A DNA stretch of 64,000 nucleotides, taken from Strigops habroptila. Its lineage: Eukaryota > Chordata > Aves > Psittaciformes > Psittacidae. A model generated the notes under the pieces. The model was given only the letters and a program-made list of their open reading frames with translations, did not search any database and was not told the DNA's origin. The number at the start of each line of letters is the position of its first letter. The first letter of the stretch is position 1. Below, in pieces: positions 48,501 through 61,100 of this stretch. The stretch covers positions 103,719,725-103,783,724 of the forward strand of contig NC_044277.2 in NCBI RefSeq assembly GCF_004027225.2, read 5' to 3'. Position numbers and translations under genes: made by a program.

Positions 48501-51500
48501 TGCTTTTGGAAGACAGCTGCAGGCTCTTCCTGTTCTGCTCTGTAAGTGATCCATCTCCTCTCACAGATCTGTTCACTTTGGATGCAATTGCTCAAAATAT
48601 GCATTACTTATGGTCATACAGATAAATACAAAGGGGACTAGCAGTTGTGCTGTTAACCCTGCAGATCCCCACTAGGCCTAGGCATGCAATGAGGAAGCAA
48701 AAGATTCAGAGCCAAGTTTTACCTACAACTGGCTTTGATGAAGCAAATCAGTTACATTAGCTAAGATTGTTAACCTTAGGGAATACACTTTTCCTCTCGC
48801 CTTTCTAAATTTGTCTATGGTCTCCATTACCATTGGCTAATGAGAAAGGTGCTCATTCTCCTGGTTTCTGTGTTGGTGAAGGAAGGGAGAAGCTGATCAA
48901 ACCAACGGCCTTGATTCACTTTCAGCTTTGAGTTTGGTATTCCATTTTCATCTAATCAGGGCTCTACAGGGGTGTTAGTGAATATCTGATGTTTAAGGCA
49001 TGGAGATGGATTCCCAGGAAGTTACAATGGCACAGAGATGACAGGAGGAAAGAATCAGGACAGAGGAGGTGCTATTTACCTTGGCTGGTGGCTTTGGGAC
49101 TTTTCTCTCCCCTTCCTCAAGTATGAATTTCACAACTAAACCACTGAAATTATAAAAACAATATCTGCTTTTTAGAGGCAATACTGAAAGATGCAGTCTT
49201 GGAGCCCTTAAGAGGAATGGAAATGTGAAGACTGACTATTAACCATATAGGAACATATACATGCTGTGGGCCAGCTACTGCAGCTATTCGGCTGCAGTAA
49301 ATTGATGCAGTCGGGCTAAACAAACCTGATTAAACTACCTGGCTTGCTTGCTCAGCCAGTTCTGCACCAGGCTCCTAAACCAGCCAGTGTCCCTCTGGGA
49401 CAGGCTGCAGTAGCCAATGTACAGCTCTGGGCCTGCCCTAATTCACGCTACTTGGCACTGACTGCCTTCATCACTTTGCAACTGGGAAATCAGAGCTTCT
49501 CTGCCATTACTGCACCCAGCAGAAGTCAAGAACAGCAAAGGACTGAGACTGACATCTCCTGACACAGTTTTGGGTCTTTTTCACACAAGCTAAAATGCTC
49601 TGCTGTGTCTTTCAAGGGGTGATTTGGACCCAAATGGAAAAATTCACTGATTTGAATGTTTTTATTATTGCTGTTATTACTGTGTTCTTACTACTGTTAT
49701 TCTGTCCTGCTAGGGGCAGGAACAACTTCTGCAAGAAATCAGTGCAAGCCTTGAGAACCTGGTACCCTCTGCCCTCCCCTGGAGCTTTCATCATCTTGAC
49801 AGCAAGTTCATCCTAAAGAATCAAATGTCAATTTAAAAGAAAAAGAAGAAACCAAGAACTGGAAGAAGGGAAACTCTGTCCAGTACTTCTTTCCAGCCAA
49901 AGAACTCTTTAATAGCAATCTATTAGACAAATCCCAGGCCTGGGGGATTGCTACAGAGGTTTTGGATTTCTACCAGAATTTTTTCATTTTTTATGTCTCC
50001 AAATGTGTATTGTCTGAATGCAGCTGAAAAGAGGAATCATTCAGTGTAATCAGAACTTTTTCCAGTATCATGGAAGTCCCTATTTCTGATGGGATGTGTG
50101 ATCCGTAATTGCCAAGGGAGCTGGCTGTTAAATATCATTTGTTATTAATTCATAAGAAGAAAAGTCTGAAACCTTTGAAATGCAGATTGTCCGCTCTGTA
50201 GTTAGACCTGAAGTGATAAATCCCAGAAGTAAAAATGGTGTTTGCTTGCTTTTTTTCCTCTCTCTCTCTTTTTAAAAGGTAGATGACAAAAGAATCTGGC
50301 CGCAACCCCCAGTGAAAAAGAAGCTCTTATTATTCCAGAAAAATAATTTCAAAGGGCAAGTCAATAATAGCAGGATACACACAAAATAAAACCTTTGGAA
50401 TTCTGTTATTGTTATTATTATTGTAGGTTCAGATGACTCAAATGTTAGTATTTTCTTCTTGCATTACCAGCCAAGAAAACCAATGACAACCACAGAAAGC
50501 TCTGCAAATCTCAGCAGTTTTGGTTCCCATTTACATTACTGGAGCAGCTGTTGCACTCGCAGGTCAGCTCTGCGTGTGGACTGCCCTACACTGTGCTTTG
50601 TCTTCTTGAAAACTTTAGCTTGATTTAAGAGCAGGATTCATGTGCAGCCTACCTTGCAGAACTAAACTAAGCTTATAGTATTAGGCATGTTACCAGGTCA
50701 GAAGGGGCTCAGTTGTGTGCTAGTACCTCATACCTTATGTAGCACTGGTTCATGTACAGGTAAGAGGCTTGTTTTGGTGGTGGCTGCCTTTGGTAAAGTA
50801 TGCAAGGAAGAGGTCCATTCCATGGACACTCTTTTGCTACTGCTCTCTCTAAGCTGCTGGTTTCCAACAGCACATTAAATGCAAGGGGAAAGTCAGCTGA
50901 AACCAGAGTCTTGCCCACCTATGAGTCAGGATCGTTCACCCACCTTCTCATCACCATGACCAAGAGACAGCAACGTCAAAGCTTAAAAGCACCTATACCA
51001 AAACACAAGTAAACCTGTGCAGACCATGAGTGGGTTGTCTTGCCTGGTGTGGTGTCTTGCGGGGAAGGAGTTGCACTGCTTTCTTACCCCATCACAGATG
51101 ATGAGTGAAGCTGGTGACGACCAAGAACTACTCACATGAGGAAACAGCTTAGTTTACATCAGGCTAAACAAACTGGATGACAGCATACCAAAACTGCTGC
51201 AATGAGCTAAACAGAATTATTAAAAATGCATTTTTTCCATGGAATAGCAGGGACTGATCTTTCTCCATCCCCGACGTTGGAGTGCCCTAGCAGTAGCACA
51301 TGAAACAAATCTGACTGAGAGGAAGCGTTCAGTGCATTTGGGACTGTGTGAGTGCAGGTGTGAATGCCTACACAAAGTGTGGATTTACCACAATCCACTA
51401 GAGATCATCATATTTAAAGAAGGAATTTGCATTAACAATTTCAATATGATTTCATGTTTGCTTCATGCACAATTTGACTGAATATACTGGTACATTCTTC

Positions 51501-53424
51501 CATATGTTAACATGCTTAAACCGGGACAGCTTGACTTGATTACAAACTGACTTATGCTGAACCACATAAAGATGGTCAGCTGTCCATGGAAAACATGGTG
51601 CATCCAATTTGCTCTTTCTTCAGTGTTTCTGTTGCTCCATGGAAAGTTAACACACGTTTACTTCTGCCCTTTTCCTCTTTCTTCCACGTGTGTTTGATTT
51701 CCATCATAGCCACCAGTAAATATGAGAACAGCTCAAAATGTGTGAGATGTTATTGGACCTCCTCTGATGATTGAATGGTTACTCTTGGAGCAAGAGGACA
51801 CCAAGCTACACGAGTCCCAGTGACTGCAGGTTGATTGAACTGAATTGAGCCTCTCCAATAAACCAGATGATTTAAAACTAAAACCCAAAACAAATCACCA
51901 TTTGAGGTGCTGAAGATCAGGCACATCAGGCAGATATCAGCTGATTCAAGGACTCTTTAGCTGTCTGTTGTACTCCTGTACAAGAGTTTGAACCCGGGGA
52001 TTGGAAAAATTTTAAAGCCAAACCTGTTTTCACCCCAGTTAATTTTTCCTTGACTTCAACTGCAACAGGAAAAGGAAAGCTAAAACCAAACCAGATGAAG
52101 CACAGGGCTCAGGATATCTGTCAGAGTACTACTATGGGTTCCCTTTACATTTTTACCCTGTCATTGCTTAGACTTTAACAGTGACCATGGCTATCCTTCT
52201 GGTGCCAGAGGTTGGAGATGTCCTTTGAAGATGTTAATTTCCTTTCTGCAATCAGCCAAAGAGATCTCTATTGAGCAAGACTTTCTACTTAAAAAACTGA
52301 TAAAACAGCTGTAGCAGACACCAAGGAGTGAACTAATTTATAGTGGGTCCAGAGAGGTGTCTCTGGAGGAGGAGAGGAGAAAGGACACTAAGGTGTGAGC
52401 GTTGGGCAGCCTCAATAGCAGGATAATGCCTCTTGAATTCCTGGGGGAAGGGAGGTGGCTGTGCAGCCCTTTTGCTTGTGTAAGCAGTTAGTAGAGATTC
52501 TTTCGAGCTGCGACAACATCAAACATGCCAACAGTGGATCAGTAGGCAGTTTCCTCCTTACCTTCACTAGATATACATGCACCGGGTAATATAGCAATGC
52601 AAAAGTACTGCAGTTGCTCAGATATCTTCATTTGAAAGAGATATTCCATCAAATTCCCACATTATCCAGCTAGAGAGAAAGGACATTCATGTATGCAGGC
52701 ATTCTGGCAGGAGCTATTTGCTTTGGGGCCAGATGTAATTCAAAGTTATTCTGAATATTACACTGCAGCAGCCTGGCCAAGCCCAGTAATGCTGATTATT
52801 TGGGCTTTCCTGATTTTCCAGATGGAGCTGATTTCATTTAGTTCTCTCTCTTGTAATTAATAACTTGTCCCTTTTGTTCATTTTTGAATCTTTGTTTTAT
52901 CTCTAGCATTTTCTAGAATAGTTTCCAATTTAGTTAATCCATTGCTTGCCTCCTCAGTGCACGTAGCTGAACTCATTCAGCCATACAGTTTAATGACGTA
53001 CAGCTCAAATCTCTGCTGCACAATCTCACATCCACTTCACATCAAGCTGGCATTTCTGTCATTTATATTTTATATGCTATAAACTCACAAATCATACCAT
53101 TTCATACTAGAGAAATGTCAATAACGTTAAAAAAAAAACCCTAACCACTAGCAAACATATGGGATCTGTACGTTCTGTCCTTTAAACAAGTGCAGATTTA
53201 GCAAGGAGGGGGAGGGAAAAGGAAGAGAATGAGAGCCACATCCCCCCACTGCCAACGCAGTGCATGTTCCTGCAGCATCAGTGTTTGGATTAGGCCCATG
53301 GCCACCCTACTTAGGTTTCAAATCAAGAAAAAATAGATGGAATTCAATTCCCCACAGTCAGTTTTTAGTGATATTAGACTTCTGCATACTGAGGATTTTT
53401 TTTGAATAGCAGTCACTTGAGATT
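39561..53424. other. intergenic region between WDR86 and the CR1 element
   Basis: This is about 14 kb with no open frame that combines a family match, splice sites and length. A short (GCA)6 run lies at 45941-45958. A few blocks (for example about 49,980-50,480) look like possible conserved non-coding DNA but cannot be tested here. Confidence 0.65.
45941..45958. repeat. short (GCA)6 microsatellite
   Basis: Six GCA units in a row lie in intergenic DNA. Confidence 0.9.
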
Positions 53425-55241
53425 AGGGTTCTATAGATACGTAGCAAATAAAAGACAGGCTAGGGACAATGTAGGCCCTCTCCAGAAGCTATCAGGAGAA
53501 CTGGCTACCATGGATTTGGAGAAGGCTGAGGTTCTTAATGACTTCTTTGCCTCAGTCTTCACCAGCAAATGCTCTGACCACACAACCCAAGTCTTGGAAA
53601 GCAAATGCAGGGACTGTGAGAACGAAGACCTTAGGCCCACTGTAGGAGAGGATCAGGTTCGAGACCATCTTAAGAACCTGAACGTGCACAAGTCCATGGG
53701 ACCTGATGAAATCCATCCACGGGTCCTGAAGGAGCTGGCGAATGAAGTTGCTAAGCCACTGTCCATCATATTCGAAAAATCCTGGCAGTCAGGTGAAGTT
53801 CCCAATGACTGGAAGAAGGGTAATATAACCCCCATTTTCAAGAAGGGGAAGGTGGAAGACCCGGGGAACTACAGACCAGTCAGTCTCACCTCTGTGCCTG
53901 GCAAAATCTTGGAACAGTTTCTCCTGGAAAACATGCTAAGGCACATGAAAAACAATGAGGTGGTTGGTGACAGCCAACATGGCTTCACTAAGGGGAAATC
54001 CTGCCTGACCAATTTGGTGGCCTTCTATGATGGAGCCACGGAACTGATGGACAGCGGCAGAGCAGTTGATGTCATCTACCTGGACTTGTGCAAAGCATTC
54101 GACACTGTCCTGCATGACATCCTTGTCTCTAAATTGGAGAGACATCAATTTGATAGATGGACCACTCGGTGGATAAAAAACTGGCTCGATGGCCGCACGC
54201 AAAGAGTTGTGGTAAATGGCTCGATGTCCAGTTGGAAACCTGTAACGAGTGGTGTCCCTCAGGGATCGGTGTTGGGACTGGTCCTGTTCAACATCTTTGT
54301 CGGTGACATGGACAGTGGGATTGAGTGCGCCCTCAGCAAGTTTGCCGATGACACCAAGCTGTGTGGTTCGGTTGATACGCTGGAGGGAAGGGATGCCATC
54401 CAGAGGGACCTTGACACGCTTGTGAGGTGGGCCGATGCCAACCTTATGAAGTTTAACCAAGCCAAGTGCAAGGTCCTACACCTGGGTCGGGGCAACCCCA
54501 GGCACTGCTACAGGCTGGGCAGAGAAGAGATTCAGAGCAGCCCTGCAGAAAAGGACTTGGGAGTGTTGGTTGACGAAAAGCTTAACATGAGCCGGCAGTG
54601 TGCGCTTGCAGCCCAGAAAGCCAACCGTATCCTGGGCTGCATTAAAAGAAGCGTGACCAGCAGGTCGAAGGAGGTGATCCTGCCCCTCTACTCTGCTCTT
54701 GTGAGACCCCACTTGGAGTACTGCGTACAGTTCTGGTGTTCTCAACATAAAAAGGACATGGAGCTGTTGGAGCGAGTCCAGAGGAGGGCCACGAGGATGA
54801 TAAGGGGGCTGGAGCACCTCCCATATGAAGACAGGCTGAGAAAGTTGGGGCTGTTCAGCCTGGAGAAGAGAAGGCTGCGTGGTGACCTCATAGCAGCCTT
54901 CCAGTATCTGAAGGGGGTCTACAAGGATGCTGGGGAGGGACTCTTCCTTAGGGACTGTAGTGGTAGGACAAGGGGTAATGGGTTCAAACTTAAACAGAGG
55001 AAGTTTAGATTAGATATAAGGAAGAAGTTCTTTACAGTGAGGGTGGTGAAGCACTGGAATGGGTTGCCCAGGGAGGTTGTGGATGCTCCATCCCTGGCGG
55101 TGTTCAAGGCCAGGTCGGACAGAGCCTTGAGCCACATGGTTTAGGGCAAGGTGTCCCTGCCCATGGCAGGGGGCTTGGAACTAGATGATCTTAAGGTCCT
55201 TTCCAACCCTTAAGATTCTATGATTCTATGATTCTATGATT
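53425..55241 (+). mobile_element. CR1 LINE, 5'-truncated, with open reverse-transcriptase frame
   Basis: CR1-like sequence begins at about 53,425 (GGGTTCTATAGATACG) inside ORF2, after the endonuclease region. It runs through the reverse transcriptase and C-terminal part to a stop at 55145, then the typical short tail (GTCCCTGCCCATGGCAGGGG, then GGTCCTTTCCAACCC). It ends in about three ATTCTATG units at 55,214-55,241. The 5' truncation and octamer 3' repeat are hallmarks of CR1. No clear target-site duplication is seen, as is usual for CR1. Confidence 0.95.
53426..55147 (+). CDS. CR1 ORF2 protein fragment (reverse transcriptase, endonuclease missing)
   Basis: About 572 uninterrupted codons match the C-terminal two-thirds of CR1 ORF2. 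Seen: [10 protein letters not shown] near the start, [14 protein letters not shown], motif [10 protein letters not shown] at 54,077-54,103, motif [11 protein letters not shown] at 54,248-54,277, motif C FADD at 54,341-54,352, then the CR1-type tail ending ALSHMV and a TAG stop. FADD with the motif A Asp keeps the three catalytic aspartates. The N-terminal apurinic endonuclease domain and ORF1 are absent and no native start is present, so the copy cannot move on its own. The open frame suggests a fairly young insertion. Confidence 0.93.
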
Positions 55242-57960
55242 AGTGCTTTGCATTGAGAATGTGTTCACAAATGGGATATCAGACGTTAATAAATTATGAG
55301 TATTTAGCCTGCAGGCAGACGTGTGTAAAATATATAGGTGGCTAAACCCTAGCTGGTTACAAACAGAGTTCTATGCAACAGCACGTATTAACCAGACTAC
55401 CTTTTTTGTACTTTTAACTCCCAGCACACGGCAGGGTTCAGTCCAGGACTGGGTGTCTGCTAAGCACTTCCACAATTTAAACAACAAATATTAATCTGCT
55501 AGAGTGTACAAACAAATGATGATCTTGAAGCGTATGGATGAAGTGGGCTTGCACACAGTAGCTGTATGTTGGAGTCAGCCTGTGCATCTGTGCGTACGTG
55601 CACAGTCCCGCATATCCCAGTAAGGACAGGGAAGGATGTCAGTGGGTCCCTCTAAGGGCTGGTCTGAACCACAGAAGCCATGCAGCAGAATACCTGTGAT
55701 ATCACAGATCTGACCCCAACATTAGTGGGGTAGTTACCTCCCCTGGCTGTGTGCACCAAGCGTCAAGAAACCCAGGTGTGGAGATCTCTGGGCTTACGCT
55801 GTTGTCCTCAGGGGAATGTGGGTGGATGGTTGTTTCTCATTTTATTTTCTTTTGTCCTCCAACTACTTAGAGCATCTGGGATTCCAGTTTCTATATATTT
55901 TGAAGCCTTTGTTGTTTTGTCCTTCATGCTGCACCATGACATTGAGCATGCTTCAAATGAATGAAAAGCTTCCTTTAAAGCTAGTGACGATTTAATGCCT
56001 GTCTTTTTTTTGGGACCACAGTTAGGATTTTTTTTAACAGATTAATGGCCAGAGGACCACAACAAAGAGCAATGCGTATGACTGAATATTAACTTTTAAT
56101 AGAGTGCATTGAGCTCAGGAGCTGATTAGAGCCTTCGTGAAGCAAGAGCAATGTTAATCCTGGAAGGACTCCTAAAATCTTTCGTAAGCTGCATTTAATT
56201 AAAAGAAAATTAAATACGCAAGAGTTGATGCACGAGTTGTACATTTGTGCATCCCACTCAATGAATGAATCATTTCCCTGCCATCTTCTCTGACACAGAA
56301 ATACCTTGCAATCCATTAAAGATGCTTAAATACTTTTATGGCTTCAATGGACCACGTCACTGCAAGCCACACAGGACATGGCCATTGAAATCCAGAGCTA
56401 ATCTGGTGTAACTATAGTGCATCTTCAATTATCTGAGTAGGGACCATAGGCTGTCTACAGGAGGATGTAATCACTGGCGTTGCTGCTAAGGCAAACATCA
56501 CCCAAACTACTCTTAAATTCACAAAGTAGATGGTTTTTTATATTTCCATATCTCCATAACACATATATGGCATATGTCCATCTGGGGCAAATCCCAGTTG
56601 ATGCAACTTTACCAACGATATCACTTCATCATGAGAACAGCATATGTCCTTTGCAGACAGGCACAGTTGTTACCAGTTGCCCCAGTCCTGTTACTGGTAG
56701 AGAGCCACAGGGGGCCAAGAAGCTCTAACTGGAAAGATGAACGACAAGGTGTGTATGTGTGGATTGGTTGAATGGCAGCTGGATCCAGTGTCAGATCGGG
56801 ATGCAGTACAGGACCAACTGGCCCCTGCCCTGACACATAGCACAGACCCTCCTCCTCCCGCTCTCTCTGCGAAGGGCAGGATCCCATTGCAGACCCACAA
56901 AGCAGAGCAGCCCTGAACGCACACACGCCTCGTGCTCCAGTGTGCTGAGGACCTGTCAGCCTCGCTCACATCCCTTCAATGGGCTGAGGACAGTGGTTAG
57001 ATCAGCAGCCTTCCCACTGGATTAACACAGAGCTTTGCAGCTCTGCCGGCACTATGCCCACGCCTGTCAGGATCCATCAGACAGCCAAGCCTTAACAGTT
57101 AATAGAATAATGGAGTGAAAATAATAAAATTATCTATTTCTGAAATACCAGGAAGTCTCTTAGCTAATACTGAACACAGCTATGATTTTGCAGAAAGGAG
57201 GCTACCTGGGCACTGAATGCAAGGGGATGTGCCCAGGCTGTAGTGGATGGTCCCTAGCTGAACACGCAGGGCTGTTCCCATCCTGGCTGCCAAGCATCAA
57301 ATGGGGTTCAGGGGCACCAAAATTAATGGGTTGGACTGGGAGCACCAAAGGGGCAGATGGATGGGAAGAGGGTTGTGCAAAACGACAGTGCTGTGGCTGT
57401 TTTTCTCTGCTCCTACCCCCTCAAAATGTCATTTTCACCTGAAGGGTTTATGAATCAGGGAGCGAAGAGAAAGTTGCTTAGGTTTTGTACCTTGAGGGAC
57501 TTTTCTTCTTTTAATATATCTTTTAAACTAAGGTCAAAGTAACTCAGGAAGAATGATTTCTACCACCTTCTCATCAGGACCAGCATGATTTTGCTGCATG
57601 TCGGTAAGATCCTGACATAATCCTCACGTGTGTCCTCACATGGCATGAGCAGACCCTCTGAAGGCTGTGCGCCTGTGCTCACGACACACGTATGCAGCAA
57701 CGTGACCCCCTCCAGGCATCAGGAGTCAGCTGGGTCCATCACGAGGTGGCCCTGGATGGGGCAGAGTGAACATGTGTCAGACCACAACTGCATCAGGGAG
57801 CATGTTCCCAGATCTGCTTGTTACCACCAGTTCTGGCCCATCACTCCCATGCCCTCGTTATAAATCACTGCAGAATAAAAAAGCAAATTCATAGCATGTA
57901 AATCAGTTTGCAGGTCTGTCCCTTCTTGAACTCATGTAAGTGATGGAAAAAAAAAGTACT
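55242..57960. other. intergenic region between CR1 and CRYGN 3' end
   Basis: No gene is supported. A block at about 56,020-56,330 is AT-rich with several homeodomain- and SOX-like words and is a candidate regulatory element (see findings). Confidence 0.65.
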
Positions 57961-57986
57961 TAGAGCCAAAAGCTGGTGTTTAACAA

Positions 57987-57992
57987 TTTATT
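57987..57992 (-). terminator. CRYGN polyadenylation signal
   Basis: The minus strand reads AATAAA 71 bases after the CRYGN stop codon, followed by T-rich sequence. This implies a very short 3' UTR, which is typical of crystallin genes. Confidence 0.75.
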
Positions 57993-58062
57993 CCAGACTG
58001 TGATTGAGAAGGAGGGTGATGCCCAGTCTCAGCAGGCCATCGCTGGTAGGATAAGAGCTCAG

Positions 58063-58198
58063 CTAGAAGTAGTTGATGACTCTTCTGATGGATTGGACGC
58101 TCGCGCTGCGTGCCTGCCACGCATTGAAGTTGCTGAACTCGCCCCGCTCCACCACGTACATACGGCCTCGGTAGTTGGGCTCCTCATACAGCACCCAC
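58063..58198 (-). CDS. CRYGN: CRYGN terminal exon (last Greek-key motif)
   Basis: One base completes Ala, then 44 codons and the TAG stop at 58065-58063. It reads WVLYEEPNYRGRMYVVERGE, then FSNFNAWQARSASVQSIRRV. The acceptor is TTTCTGCTCAG. The frame is intact, so the fourth Greek key is complete. Confidence 0.95.
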
Positions 58199-61100
58199 CT
58201 GAGCAGAAAGGGAGGGTTACTCATGTCCCAGCAGTGTGGTCATGCGAGGTGCCCACATTGAGTGGCTGCAGTTAGGCACTGCAGTACTGCAAACTACCAG
58301 GGCCCGATGGTCCCTCTGCAGTCCCGGTCCTATCCTTCAAACAGAAATGCCCCCGTTACAGCTCGTGCTTCCCCCCATTTCCAATGTAGTCTGGCAGTTA
58401 TCCACAGCCAGATTAGACCTTGCCTCTAGAGGAAATCGTTATGGGTTACACCTGTGATGAAGCCTGGTTCCAGGGGCTCCCTGCTTCACACTGCTGTAGG
58501 AATCGATCTCTCTAAGCTTCATCATGTGCAACAGAAACAATTTAATAGCATCTGATAGTGCTAAAGAAGGACATGAGTTCCCTCAGCCCCTGGATAAACC
58601 CATTTTGGACTGTAAGGAGAAATTTGCAACACTTGAAGGATATTTTACCTCTTTGAATTGACTCAATAGCTATGATGGGAACCATATTTAATAATTTCTC
58701 TCTTTGCTAGTAATTCTCAGTGGCCTCTCTTTGGTGCTTTCCAACAGAGAGCAGGATCTGGCTCAGTTATCTTCACTTTATCTCTATGTCCAGAGTTAAC
58801 TACAACTTTCCCTTGGAATACAGTCAAATAAATACAACACTCAACAAACTTGGTGACTTTGGCATGCCTGACTTCAGCTAGTTTGCCTCTGTCTTTGTCC
58901 ATTGCCAAGTCTTTTGGCATGTCATTCTCTATGTGAAGATCTCCAAGTCAGAAGCGGTTCTGACAGTCAAGAGGGACAAATTTTGCTGCTCTTCTTTCCC
59001 TTCATCCCTTTAATACAGGCTGAGATATGATCTTAATGTGGCCACAACTGCCACCTCTTTCCTCTATTTAAATCTCCTGTGCCTTTTAATGAAGTTTTGC
59101 TATTGCTCTGGTAGTCTTACTGCCAGCTTCCCACCCCACCGCTGCTGAACTGCTCATCTCTGCCTTGTTCTTCTCTTCCCATTGTTTTTAAGGATTTCTT
59201 AAGGATCTCTCTGCTTGTCCTGTCTACTGGCTCAGCAATGGTAGCAGAACACAAATGCAATCCTCCAAATAATTTGGTTTCTGTGGTCTGTCTCTTCCCA
59301 GGAATTCAGCTGTGACAGCGGGGCTGGGACCCACTGCATGTGGGATTTCCAGGCAGAAACTCCTTCAAGTACCGGATGGGTGAAAGACTGCTGGGCCTCC
59401 AGAGTCAGACAGCAGCTGGTGAACTCAGAGCACAGTCTGACCCAGAGCAAAAAGCTGGAGGCCAAGGAAAAACGTTTAAAAAGCCAGCCACCCACGGGCA
59501 TTATTTAAACTGTAAGCAAAAGGTTATGGAATTCAGTTGAGCCACCTTCCTGATTCCTTGACACATTTGGATTTATTTTGTGTTCCTGAGAAGACACCAG
59601 GTAGGACCATGGTGGGTCCCTTCTCCCATCTGCCTGAGCACCAATACAGTGGCACGCTGAGCACACGCCTGCCTGGTGCCCCTCTGGAGCCCGCTGCCTG
59701 CGCTTGCACGACCCTCTTCTGCAGCATTGCTGCAACATGCTCAGCCAAGACATTTGGATCCTGAGCGTTTCCTGAGAACAAACAACTTCATTCTTTGGCA
59801 CTTTTTGCAGCCAGTTTATATCTGAACTGGAATTACAAAGTCATACTCAGATTTTTCCTTTGAAGCTCACTTTGCAGCACATGGAGAAGGCTGCCCACTG
59901 CTCATGTGAGTGCAATAGCAGATTGCCCTGAAGCCATGTCCCCCCCATCACACATCCTGATGTGCACTGTTGGAGAGCGTGCTCAGCTCTTCAGCTTAAT
60001 TAAGAACCATTTATAAAATTATCCTGCTCCTCTAGATACACTTCAGCCTTGTTCACAAGCCACACATGGCTTGCTTCCTTTTCATCTTATATGCACCATC
60101 CCTTCATCTTATATGCACCTCTCCATCTTTTTGGATTATCATGGGTCTCTCTTTTCCATCAGCTCACCATCTCTCCCTCAAGCACTCCTGAAAAGAGCTC
60201 CCAGTCTTATTTTCTGTAGCTCTCAATCACTCCCTGCTGCAGAAAACACCTAACGCTATTGAAAACATCGCATGGTGGTGGGACAGGGATGTTCACTGAC
60301 CGTTGCTGGCCCACCAGGATATGGTGGCTCTTCCAGCTCTGCTTTAGCACCTCTCAATGACTGGTGGACCCTGGGCAATAGTGCAGGGGGTAGAGCAGCC
60401 CCTCATAGTCACTGTCTTTCCCCAGACCTCTGCATTTCTCTCCAGACATGTGGTTGATGGCCTGTACAGTTGCATGGAGGGAATAGGAGAGGTTTGGGGG
60501 TAGATGGAAGCAGATCGTGGGACCTAGTGTGATGATACGAACCCACCAACCTTCCCCTCTGCTTACGGGAAGGCTACAAATAAAAGCAATAAAAGGAATA
60601 GCAGAAAGATGGGAGTAAAGTGTATTGGCAGTGCAAGGTGATGAGTGAAGGCTTGTATGGCTTACTTAGCTGTTCCTTTATTGCCTAAAATTTACGTTGT
60701 CTGACACCATGAGCAAGAGAGGAAATCAAGTCAGTCAGGAGCCCAGAAACAAAAAAAGCCAGATGATCCTGTCCTCAAGCCCAGCATGGGAGAGCTGATC
60801 CAGGCACATAGCACACAGCCCTCAGACATCTCCGTGCTGTGTTTCATTAGCACATAAACCCAGAGGACACAGAAATAAAACTCTCATGGAACCAGCTCAA
60901 GCCCTATAAGCCAAAACTGTCTATTCATGATGAAAAGCTAACAAGGGAGTGCTGCAGCTCCAGCCTGAACCAAGCAGGATGCTTTCAGTAGGGCTCGAGG
61001 TCACTCATTCTCCATGTATGACTTGAGCAGTGCCATGAGCAGCCCTTTCCTCTGCCAAGAAATATGTATCGTTTATTGAGCAGCAACATTTGGGTACCTG

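Noticed and set aside
53936-54460. 174-codon minus-strand open frame inside the CR1
   Set aside because: It is an antisense shadow of the CR1 reverse-transcriptase frame.
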